A DNA stretch of 64,000 nt from Roseivirga sp. E12 (GTDB taxonomy: Bacteria; Bacteroidota; Bacteroidia; Cytophagales; Cyclobacteriaceae), in the NCBI RefSeq assembly GCF_017592825.1, contig NZ_JAGFMD010000001.1:1364001-1428000 (forward strand). The letters are read 5' to 3'. This document shows, piece by piece, positions 52,824 through 59,860 of this stretch (positions are counted from its first letter, which is position 1; each line of letters starts with the position of its first letter). The notes beneath the pieces were generated by a model. The model ran no database searches. It was not told where the DNA came from and worked only from the letters and a program-made list of their open reading frames with translations. Both the position numbers and the translations under genes were made by a program.

Positions 52824-54160
52824 TATCTTAATGGTAAATATATGTTGAACTCACTGCCCTCATTCTTTTTGCTGTTAAGGTTAATACCACCTTTATGCGC
52901 CTCAATCACACTTTTCACATAACTCAATCCTAAGCCAAAACCCTTTACATTGTGTAAATCACCAGAACCCGCTCTATAGAATTTATCAAAAATGAACTTC
53001 TGCACCTGCTCGCTCATTCCTATACCATTGTCTTTGATAATCAGTATAATACCCTCATCTGTGTTGGCGGTACTGACAACAATTTCTGGACGCTTTTCAG
53101 TATACTTCACGGCATTGTCCAAGAGATTGTATATGATGTTATTCAGGTGTGTTTCATCAGCGAAAATAGAGGCACTTTCCGCACTCAAATCAAGTGTCAA
53201 TTGACCTTTCTGTTCATTGATTATTAACTCAAAGTTCTTTGATACCCTTTCGATCAAATCATGAAGATTTAATTGTTTCTTATCCAACTTGAAATTACCA
53301 GAGTCGATAAGCGCCATTTGAAGAATTTTATCCACTTGGCTTTTTAACCGTTTGCCTTCATTGTCAATAAGTTCTGTGTATTTCAATAGACGCGCAGACT
53401 GTTTTACTTCTTCCGATTTCCGCAATAAACCCGAAGCCAATGAAATAGAGAAAATGGGCGTTTTAAACTCATGGGTGAGATTATTGATGAAATCGTTCTT
53501 TAGATCGGATAACTTCTTCTGCTTGTTAATGGTGATGACGGTATAGGAAAAAGCCGCAATAAGAATCAACAAAAGCAACAACGAAGTTCTAAGCAAGGGT
53601 CCGTTTTCACCCACAAACCCACCTAGCTCATTTGGATAATCTATACTCACATCTAATGCCGTATACTCACCTGCTCCATGTTGACCATGCCCCATCCCCA
53701 CATTTGGTCCACAGAGACACATAAAATTGTCATGATCTACTATCTCAGTAATCCTAGGGTTACTCTCCTTCTCTTGCTCATCAGAGTAAAAAAAGCAGCG
53801 CCTATCTTGCCCCATGATTACCTTAAGCTCGTAATCAATATTCAACTTATTAAGATCGAAGACAGCATCGATATTCTTCTTTAAGTTCATAAGGATTTGA
53901 TCGTCAGGAGCATCTTCAAATGACTCAATAACGAAGTATTTTTCTGGCCCCTTATATGAATTCACCAGATCTCTTAAGGTTTTATCTTTTCGAATAGCAC
54001 TTTGCATATCGCTGATATACTCAGGCACCAGCAGTTTGAATTGTTGTTGATAGACCTCAACATCTGCTCTAATCAGCTTGAGCTGTACATTGATCAATCC
54101 AATGACGGAAAGGGCCACGGCTCCTATTACTATATATATGGTCAATCTTGAGAGCTGCAC
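52823..54160 (-). CDS. Sensor histidine kinase (system 1) with Cys/His-bearing periplasmic loop
   Basis: The 445-residue kinase has membrane helices near residues 8-27 and 190-210 enclosing a sensor domain of about 160 residues. No HAMP domain is apparent. The cytoplasmic part has the H-box NLTHEFKTPI with His230, then the N-box NIIYNLLDNAVKY, DNGIGM and GFGLGLSY. The sensor ends with FMCLCGPNVGMGHGQHGAG, including Cys148, Cys150, Met156, His158 and His161, plus Cys122 earlier. These are plausible metal or redox ligands. The divergent gene encodes a rhodanese with a Cys-rich metal-binding-like motif, which fits metal or sulfur stress. That link is inference. Confidence 0.92.
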   Translation of the reverse strand: MQLSRLTIYIVIGAVALSVIGLINVQLKLIRADVEVYQQQFKLLVPEYISDMQSAIRKDKTLRDLVNSYKGPEKYFVIESFEDAPDDQILMNLKKNIDAVFDLNKLNIDYELKVIMGQDRRCFFYSDEQEKESNPRITEIVDHDNFMCLCGPNVGMGHGQHGAGEYTALDVSIDYPNELGGFVGENGPLLRTSLLLLLILIAAFSYTVITINKQKKLSDLKNDFINNLTHEFKTPIFSISLASGLLRKSEEVKQSARLLKYTELIDNEGKRLKSQVDKILQMALIDSGNFKLDKKQLNLHDLIERVSKNFELIINEQKGQLTLDLSAESASIFADETHLNNIIYNLLDNAVKYTEKRPEIVVSTANTDEGIILIIKDNGIGMSEQVQKFIFDKFYRAGSGDLHNVKGFGLGLSYVKSVIEAHKGGINLNSKKNEGSEFNIYLPLR

Positions 54161-54211
54161 GATAGGTGTATTTATTCGAAATTAAGGATAAGCGAATACA
54201 TTCTGAATCCC

Positions 54212-54257
54212 TTAACCTTTCATTAACACTTTTAACATGTCATTGACCAAGCTTAAC
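54212..54257 (+). promoter_or_regulatory. TTAAC direct-repeat array (site A)
   Basis: TTAAC starts at 54212, 54223, 54232 and 54253, and TTGAC starts at 54243, giving steps of 11, 9, 11 and 10 bases. This reads as tandem dimer sites with 11 bp within pairs and 20-21 bp between pairs. The array lies between the divergent kinase gene and the rhodanese gene, 79 bases from first repeat to the -7 element at 54291. The same geometry occurs at 59759. Confidence 0.75.
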
Positions 54258-54290
54258 ATAGCATTCGCCCTTTAGCCTTTTCCGAATAAA

Positions 54291-54298
54291 TAGTTTTG
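54291..54298 (+). promoter_or_regulatory. -7 element of the rhodanese operon
   Basis: TAGTTTTG matches TAnnTTTG and lies 22 bases before the start codon. No TTG occurs 19 bases upstream; the TTAAC array ends there instead, which suggests activator-dependent transcription. Confidence 0.65.
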
Positions 54299-54320
54299 AC
54301 AAAAACTTAAAACAACGAAA

Positions 54321-54902
54321 ATGAAAGCTCAAAAACGCAAAAACGCACTTGTGGTCATTGGTGTACTAATGGCACTTATTCTTTTTACTACCGAGTCTGT
54401 AACGGCCCAGGATAAAAAGCCCCACTATAAGTGCACACCCTGTGGTTGTAGTCAAGACGATGTTCTTGTTGCTGGTCCAGGAAACTGCTCAAGCTGTGGC
54501 ATGAAGTTGATCAACATACACAATCCCGATGAAGGTTTGGCTTATAATAATCTTAACAGCGCTCAAGTGTGTGAGTTACTTGAAAACAATCCAAATGTAA
54601 TACTCTTAGACGTGCGCTCTGAAGGTGAATTTACTCAAAAGACCAGTCAGATTGGAAGGTTTAAAAATGCTATTAACATTCCTGTAAATCAGATAGCCGA
54701 TCGACTGGACAAGCTGGGGCCATATCGTGAGAAAACTATACTTGTGTACTGCTCTATTAGCGCCAGAAGCCCAAGAGCCAGCGCGATACTAGCCGAGAAT
54801 GGCTTTACCAAAATCAAAAACCTAATGGGTGGACTGAACGCTTGGAATGAGCAATCGCTTGAGAAACTACCATGCAGAGATACACACACCACTAAACAAT
54901 AG
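54321..54902 (+). CDS. Exported rhodanese with Cys-rich heavy-metal-binding-like motif
   Basis: The 193-residue protein has a signal or anchor segment (NALVVIGVLMALILFTTESV). Residues about 37-63 carry YKCTPCGCSQDDVLVAGPGN followed by CSSCGMKL, a heavy-metal-binding-domain-like motif with six cysteines. A rhodanese domain follows (residues about 75-185) with ILLDVRSEGEFTQKTSQIG, the active-site loop VYCSISARSPRAS with Cys144, and MGGLNAWNE. Rhodaneses move sulfane sulfur. The fusion suggests handling of sulfur together with metal in the periplasm. Three bases separate it from the MOCOS-like gene, so they form an operon under the TTAAC array. Confidence 0.85.
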   Translation: MKAQKRKNALVVIGVLMALILFTTESVTAQDKKPHYKCTPCGCSQDDVLVAGPGNCSSCGMKLINIHNPDEGLAYNNLNSAQVCELLENNPNVILLDVRSEGEFTQKTSQIGRFKNAINIPVNQIADRLDKLGPYREKTILVYCSISARSPRASAILAENGFTKIKNLMGGLNAWNEQSLEKLPCRDTHTTKQ

Positions 54903-54905
54903 GCT

Positions 54906-56342
54906 ATGTTAGAACTGCTCAAAAGTATCTCCCGCATTGGCGAACAGATACTCCCAAAGAACCCCTATAAGTCCTTTATCAGTAAATATCCAGCATTCGA
55001 ACAGACTCTTCATATTGATGAATTAAGGTCAAGAGACTTCAAGCGTCTAGATGAACAGAAACATACTTATTTGGACTTTACAGGTGGGCAACTTTTTGGA
55101 GAAAGTCAGGTCAAAACACATCATGACTTTCTCTGCAACACCATCTTAGGCAATCCACACTCTATTAACCCCAGTTCTGCTCTTGCCGAGAAACACATTC
55201 AAGCTACTCGAAGAAAAGTGCTAGACTACTTTAATGCCCAAGAAGACTATATCTGTGTTTTCACATCCAATGCCTCAGCTGCTCTAAAAATCATTGGAGA
55301 ATGTTATCCTTTTGACCAAGAAGGAAGGTTCTTAATGACTTTCGACAATCACAACTCTGTAAATGGTCTTCGAGAGTTTGCCAGGAAAAAGAATTGTCCT
55401 TTTACATACAGCCCCTTGACTGAAGAACTGAGAATAGATGAGGAAAAGCTCAACTTAGAACTTTCTCGAAGGGGATTGAACAAGTTATTTGCTTTTCCTG
55501 CCCAGTCGAATGTATCGGGTGTTAAGCACGATCTCAGTTGGATTGAGAAAGCACAAGAGCAAGGTTGGGACGTTCTTTTGGATGCCGCTGCCTTTGTACC
55601 GAGTGATCGGTTGAATCTACAATTGCACCAACCCGAATTCGTCTCCCTGTCATTCTATAAAATCTTCGGCTATCCGACAGGTTTAGGTGCGCTTCTTATT
55701 AAAAAGACGGCTTATGACAAATTGCAAAAACCCTCTTTTGCTGGAGGCACCATTACCATTGTGAGTGTTCAGGGTGATGGTCACTACTTAGAAAAACAAG
55801 CTGCACGCTTTGAAGAGGGAACGGTGAATTATTTAGACATTCCGGCCATCAAATTCGGTCTGGAATATATTGAAGCGATAGGTATTTCAAGCATTAAAAA
55901 TAGGGTCAACTCCTTGACCGGGTATTTGATAGAAAAACTAGCGAGGCTAAAGCATGCTAATGGAAAACCCCTGATCCAAATATATGGACCCAGAAATATG
56001 AAAGACCGTGGTGGAACCATCGCCATGAATTTCTTTGACTCAGACGGGGCAATTCATGATTTTCTGTCTATTGAGCAAGAAGCCTTTGAACGTAACATAT
56101 CGATCCGAACAGGATGCTTTTGTAACCCAGGCATAGACGAAACCAATCATCAACTCAAAGCTGATAAACTCAAGGCCTATTTTAATAAAGACGGTCAGAA
56201 GGACTACTTTGACCTGATAGAGTTTATAGATCAAAAGAGAGGAGCAGTAAGAGTGTCTATTGGATATATCACCAACTTCACTGACCTTGAAATGTTTTTA
56301 CTCTTTTGTGAAACTTATCTAAATAAAAAAGTCGCTTTATAA
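54906..56342 (+). CDS. Class V aminotransferase fold, MOCOS-like cysteine desulfurase
   Basis: The 478-residue PLP enzyme resembles the N-terminal domain of eukaryotic molybdenum cofactor sulfurase. Landmarks are YLDFTGGQLFGESQV and GNPHSINPSSA near the start, FTSNASAALKIIGECYPF, and the PLP lysine Lys252 in SLSFYKIFGYPTGLGALL, almost the MOCOS wording. SIRTGCFCNPG carries Cys404 and Cys406. The C-terminal MOSC domain of MOCOS is absent. The likely activity is removal of sulfur from cysteine, perhaps passed to the co-encoded rhodanese or to molybdenum cofactor. A xanthine-oxidase-family molybdoenzyme at 16763-19406 could be a client, but this is inference. Confidence 0.8.
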   Translation: MLELLKSISRIGEQILPKNPYKSFISKYPAFEQTLHIDELRSRDFKRLDEQKHTYLDFTGGQLFGESQVKTHHDFLCNTILGNPHSINPSSALAEKHIQATRRKVLDYFNAQEDYICVFTSNASAALKIIGECYPFDQEGRFLMTFDNHNSVNGLREFARKKNCPFTYSPLTEELRIDEEKLNLELSRRGLNKLFAFPAQSNVSGVKHDLSWIEKAQEQGWDVLLDAAAFVPSDRLNLQLHQPEFVSLSFYKIFGYPTGLGALLIKKTAYDKLQKPSFAGGTITIVSVQGDGHYLEKQAARFEEGTVNYLDIPAIKFGLEYIEAIGISSIKNRVNSLTGYLIEKLARLKHANGKPLIQIYGPRNMKDRGGTIAMNFFDSDGAIHDFLSIEQEAFERNISIRTGCFCNPGIDETNHQLKADKLKAYFNKDGQKDYFDLIEFIDQKRGAVRVSIGYITNFTDLEMFLLFCETYLNKKVAL

Positions 56343-56360
56343 AGAATAAAGCGACTTTTT
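56326..56360. terminator. Bidirectional intrinsic terminator
   Basis: AAAAAGTCGCTTTA and TAAAGCGACTTTTT are perfect complements around a short loop. The stop codon of the MOCOS-like gene lies in the loop region. The A-run and T-run let it serve the converging small gene as well. Confidence 0.92.
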
Positions 56361-56381
56361 ATTGATTTGATTAGGCTAAGA

Positions 56382-56681
56382 TTAGTCTTCATTTGATTCT
56401 GTAGGAACCTGCTTGAGGCCTTCCTCAATGGCAGCTTTTTCCTCATCTGCTGACATTGGTGGTGGCGGTGTAAAAGAGGTGATTTCTTTTTTGACCGCTT
56501 CATATAATTCTTCACTCACGTGATCTGGAGCCTGAGCCTCTGCTACTTGCTCTTCGACAGAAGGAGCAGCTGGCTCCTCAACTTTATCTAGACCGGCTAG
56601 AAACTCTTGTTTTAACTCTTCAGTGGGTAGGCTATCGAGAATAATTTGTTTGTTCTCTTCTAAGCTCTCTTTTATTGCCAT
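56382..56681 (-). CDS. Small acidic protein of unknown function
   Basis: The 99-residue, strongly acidic, soluble protein has no signal peptide. It starts with a helix (MAIKESLEENKQIILDSLPT, then EELKQEFLAGLDKVEEP). A Pro/Ala/Glu-rich linker follows, with AAPSVEEQVAEAQAP and a TPPPPM stretch, and then a last helix (DEEKAAIEEGLKQV). The composition suggests a largely disordered protein with two helical ends. I do not recognise a family. It is monocistronic, converges on the MOCOS-like gene and lies downstream of the second two-component system. Confidence 0.6.
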   Translation of the reverse strand: MAIKESLEENKQIILDSLPTEELKQEFLAGLDKVEEPAAPSVEEQVAEAQAPDHVSEELYEAVKKEITSFTPPPPMSADEEKAAIEEGLKQVPTESNED

Positions 56682-56754
56682 AGTTTTTATGTGTTTAAAT
56701 TGACTTACTCTTAAAAATACTTAATTCAGCTCAAATCACAACAAAAAGATGCAC

Positions 56755-57438
56755 TTAAGCTTCCAACACAAAGCCTTTTCCATGGACATTGGTAATCTTA
56801 ACCGTAGGGTCCTGTTCTAGATATTTTCGGAGCTTATGAATAAAGACATCCATGCTCTTCCGATTGAAAAAATCGCTTTCTCCCCATACGGCTTTGAGGG
56901 CCAGATTACGATCAAGTACTTGATTCTTCTTATCACACAAAAGCTGAAGCAGTTTAGCTTCCTTTGTGGTAAGGCGCTGGGTTACTTCACCGTAAGACAA
57001 GGCTTGATTAGTAGAGTCGAATATGTAAAGACCAATTTCATAACTTGATCCTTCACTGTTACTCAAGGTTTCAATTCCAGTTCGCTTCATCAAAGCCTTA
57101 ACTCTTGCAATAAAGATTTCTTCATCAATGGGTTTCACAACAAAATCGTCACAGCCAAGTCTAAACCCTTTTAGCTTATCAATTTTCAAACTCTTTGCTG
57201 TTAAAAAAATGAATGGAACAGAACTATCATGTTCTTGAATTTCTTTGGCAAGGGTAAACCCATCTTTGAGTGGCATCATGATATCAAGTATACACAAATC
57301 ATATACTCCTCTCAGAAAGGCATCTAGACCAAGCTCTCCATTTTGAACCCAATCGACATTAAAGTCATTGATTTCGAGATACTCTTTCAAAATATAGCCG
57401 AAGCTATCATCATCTTCCACTAACAGAATTCTATTCAT
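56755..57438 (-). CDS. OmpR-family response regulator (system 2)
   Basis: The 227-residue paralogue of the regulator at 52134-52823 has the receiver acidic residues EDDD and phosphoacceptor Asp52 in LCILDIMMPLKDGF. FLTAKSLKIDKLKGFRLGCD precedes the switch Lys in DDFVVKPIDEE. The winged helix has LTTKEAKLLQLLCDKKNQVL and MDVFIHKLRKYLEQDPTVK. The DNA-binding parts of the two regulators are nearly the same (KITNVHGKGFVLE ends both), so they probably recognise similar sites. Two bases separate it from its kinase gene. Confidence 0.93.
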   Translation of the reverse strand: MNRILLVEDDDSFGYILKEYLEINDFNVDWVQNGELGLDAFLRGVYDLCILDIMMPLKDGFTLAKEIQEHDSSVPFIFLTAKSLKIDKLKGFRLGCDDFVVKPIDEEIFIARVKALMKRTGIETLSNSEGSSYEIGLYIFDSTNQALSYGEVTQRLTTKEAKLLQLLCDKKNQVLDRNLALKAVWGESDFFNRKSMDVFIHKLRKYLEQDPTVKITNVHGKGFVLEA

Positions 57439-57440
57439 AA

Positions 57441-58766
57441 CTATGTGAAAGGAAAATACATTCTAAATTCGCTACCTCTATTGATTTCACTGCTCAACCC
57501 AATCTTTCCGCTATGTGCTTCTATAATATTCTTTACGTAGCTAAGCCCTAAACCAAACCCCTTGACGTTGTGAACATTGCCTTTTTCAGCACGATAGAAT
57601 TTATCAAAAATATACTTTTGAATCTCCTCGCCTATACCAATACCGTTGTCTTTAATTGAGATCTCAATGCCATCTTCACTGTCTCTGGTTGTGATTGAAA
57701 TTATCGGTACATCAACGGTGTACTTCAATGCATTGTCAACCAAGTTGTATATAACATTGACCAAATGTGTTTCATCTGCCATCACCTCCGCTTGACTGGC
57801 TTTAAGGTCTAGTTCAATTTGACCTTGACGCTTGCTTACCACAAGGCTCATGCTTTCCACTACTCTCTTTATCGCTTCGTGAACATTGAGCAGTTTCTTA
57901 TTCAGAGAGAAGTTCCCTGAGTCTATCATGGCAATTTGCAAGACCTTATCTACTTGCCCTTCGAGCCTTTTGCCTTCATGTTCAATGAGATCCAAATAAT
58001 TGGCCTTCTTGACTTCATTTTCATCTACCGAATCACGTTTGAGCATGCTAGTGGCCAATGCAATTGAGGCAATTGGCGTTTTGAACTCATGGGTAAGGTT
58101 ATTGATGAAATCATTCTTGATGACAGATAGCTTTTTCTGCCTTTGGATGACAATCAGTGTATAGGCAAAACAGAACAATAAGAGCAATATGAAGACAATC
58201 GAAAGGATCAAAGCACCGCTTGACTGCGCAAAAACATAGGCGTTTTGACTTGGGAAAAACACGGCTAAATGATAGTCGCCATCCATATCCGTACCATTAG
58301 AACAGGTAAGCACCGTCCAAGAGTGACCTCTCTCATCGGGATTGGTACAATCTGTCAATTCAAAATCCAAACTTGTACCCTGATCGCCTAAAACAAAGTT
58401 GTAAATACCTTCTTTCCTTCTCGTTTCTGAATGCTCATAGATTGCATACTCATAAGGAAGGTCAAGGGAATAATCCTTAAAAACATCATCAATTAATGCT
58501 CTCATTTTGCCGTCAATGATGGGGTCATTGAACGCCCCCTTTTCTTTGACCCTCAGTGCAGATTGATGCAAAAGTTCTCCGTAGGTCTTATTCTTTGAAA
58601 ACTGTTCTCCAATGCCGACTGAGCACAGATCTACTTTTTGCAAGAAGATTTGTCTATTGGTCTCTATGGATGAATTGAGATTCCTAACCTGAATAACAGA
58701 AAGGCCTACCAATGCTATGGTAGCTAACCCCATGACTAACCCGATCGATCGCTTTGATAAATTCAT
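57441..58766 (-). CDS. Sensor histidine kinase (system 2)
   Basis: The 441-residue kinase is a paralogue of the one at 52823-54160. Membrane helices lie near residues 8-26 and 184-205, with a sensor loop of about 155 residues between them. The cytoplasmic part has NLTHEFKTPI with His226, NVIYNLVDNALKY, DNGIGI and GFGLGLSYVK. The cytoplasmic halves of the two kinases are close to identical in motif order, but the sensor loops differ. This one has Cys140, His148, Cys155 and His166 spread out (TDCTNPDERGHSW, TCSNGTDMDGDYH) and lacks the compact CLCG-GHGQH cluster. The pair therefore probably senses related but different signals. Confidence 0.92.
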   Translation of the reverse strand: MNLSKRSIGLVMGLATIALVGLSVIQVRNLNSSIETNRQIFLQKVDLCSVGIGEQFSKNKTYGELLHQSALRVKEKGAFNDPIIDGKMRALIDDVFKDYSLDLPYEYAIYEHSETRRKEGIYNFVLGDQGTSLDFELTDCTNPDERGHSWTVLTCSNGTDMDGDYHLAVFFPSQNAYVFAQSSGALILSIVFILLLLFCFAYTLIVIQRQKKLSVIKNDFINNLTHEFKTPIASIALATSMLKRDSVDENEVKKANYLDLIEHEGKRLEGQVDKVLQIAMIDSGNFSLNKKLLNVHEAIKRVVESMSLVVSKRQGQIELDLKASQAEVMADETHLVNVIYNLVDNALKYTVDVPIISITTRDSEDGIEISIKDNGIGIGEEIQKYIFDKFYRAEKGNVHNVKGFGLGLSYVKNIIEAHSGKIGLSSEINRGSEFRMYFPFT

Positions 58767-58814
58767 ACTGTTGTTAGATCGAAAATACGTGCTTTTGCAG
58801 TTTAATGTTAGAAT

Positions 58815-58850
58815 TTAACTTTTGCTTAACCATTTTAAATTATCCTTAAT
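58815..58850 (+). promoter_or_regulatory. TTAAC-type repeat array (site B)
   Basis: TTAAC at 58815 and 58826, TTAAA at 58835 and TTAAT at 58846 keep the 11-9-11 spacing of sites A and C. The array lies between the divergent kinase (system 2) and the TolB-like gene. The third pair is missing and the expected -7 element is weak (TACTTG near 58893), so activity is less certain here. Confidence 0.6.
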
Positions 58851-58901
58851 AGAACCCTTTGCGTAAACTGGAAGTGACAAAACAAAGGAAACTACTTGAA
58901 A

Positions 58902-59762
58902 ATGAAGTCACAGCTACTGATCTTCTTTCTGCTACTAATTAGTTTCAGAGTCACTGCCCAAAATTATAACGATCGATTCGCAGTAGTATCTCCTGATGGC
59001 AAGTCCATTGCATTTGAGTCGAACCGCGTCAGACCATCACATATTTTTACGGTCAACTTGGACGGAACTAACCTGAAGCAAATAACCCGAAAAGGAGGTT
59101 ACTCTGGTCCCAATTGGTCTCCAAATTCTCAGGCAATTAATTATTCAGAGATTAATAATGGTAGGTTTTTTCACGTATTCAAACATGACCTAAATGAGTC
59201 AGGGACCATCGAATTAGTTGCAGATTCATCATTGAACTTCGCCTCTGTGTGGAGAGATGATGTCATATATTATACATCAAATAGGGGAAAAGCAGATCAA
59301 CTGAGAAGGGTAAACATCAGGAGTAATGAAGACGAATTGATTGTTGAAAAAGTTGAGCATCATAATGGTATCTCTTTGAACCCTCAGGGAAACCTGGCCA
59401 TTATTATTGTTAAAAATGAAGGCAACAACTGGGACTTGGGGCTACTAGATATAGACAAGAAAAAGATAGTCCAAGAGTTCCATCATGCTGCTCGAGAAGA
59501 CTCTCCCAGTTGGTCCCCCAAAGGCGATCGTATCCTTTTCAGTTCAAATAGAACGGGTAACTGGGATATCTTTTCGATGAAATGGAATGGCAGTGACGTC
59601 ACAAACCTTACCCAAGGAAAAGGGAACAACCGTTTTGCTTCATGGTTTCCTATGGGAGAAAGAGTACTCTTCTCCTCTGATCGTGATGGCAATGGTTTCC
59701 GGCTTTACACTATGAATAAGGATGGAAGTAATCAGAGTGAGATTAAAATCTCAGAAAATTAA
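58902..59762 (+). CDS. Exported TolB/WD40-like beta-propeller protein
   Basis: The 286-residue protein has a signal peptide (LLIFFLLLISFRVTAQN) and then propeller blades of the TolB C-terminal type. The blades include RFAVVSPDGKSIAFESNRVR, GPNWSPNSQAINYSE, DSPSWSPKGDRILFSSNRTG and FASWFPMGERVLFSSDRDG. About six blades are present, with no peptidase domain. Such proteins often act as binding scaffolds in the periplasm. I prefer the ATG to a TTG two codons upstream. It is divergent from the second two-component system and lies downstream of site B, so it is a likely regulon member. The TTAAC array of the next gene begins at its stop codon. Confidence 0.8.
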   Translation: MKSQLLIFFLLLISFRVTAQNYNDRFAVVSPDGKSIAFESNRVRPSHIFTVNLDGTNLKQITRKGGYSGPNWSPNSQAINYSEINNGRFFHVFKHDLNESGTIELVADSSLNFASVWRDDVIYYTSNRGKADQLRRVNIRSNEDELIVEKVEHHNGISLNPQGNLAIIIVKNEGNNWDLGLLDIDKKKIVQEFHHAAREDSPSWSPKGDRILFSSNRTGNWDIFSMKWNGSDVTNLTQGKGNNRFASWFPMGERVLFSSDRDGNGFRLYTMNKDGSNQSEIKISEN

Positions 59763-59815
59763 CTACTTATTAACCATTTTAATTTTTCGATAAACAAGCT
59801 TAACTCCCCATTAAT
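59759..59815 (+). promoter_or_regulatory. TTAAC direct-repeat array (site C)
   Basis: TTAAC at 59759, 59770 and 59800, TTAAT at 59779 and 59811, and a degenerate ATAAA at 59790 give steps of 11, 9, 11, 10 and 11. This is three 11-bp pairs spaced 20 and 21 bp. The first repeat lies 79 bases from the -7 element at 59838, exactly as in site A. The first repeat overlaps the stop codon of the TolB-like gene. Confidence 0.75.
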
Positions 59816-59837
59816 CGACCCTTGGCCTGACCCACCG

Positions 59838-59845
59838 TATGTTTG
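59838..59845 (+). promoter_or_regulatory. -7 element of the permease gene
   Basis: TATGTTTG matches TAnnTTTG and lies 16 bases before the chosen ATG. No TTG is found 19 bases upstream, where the TTAAC array ends. The alternative TTG start at 59843 lies inside this element, which argues against it. Confidence 0.65.
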
Positions 59846-59860
59846 AACAAACACAGCCCA

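Noticed and set aside
59843-59860. TTG start for the first permease
   Set aside because: It falls inside the -7 element TATGTTTG, so it would not be in the transcript.
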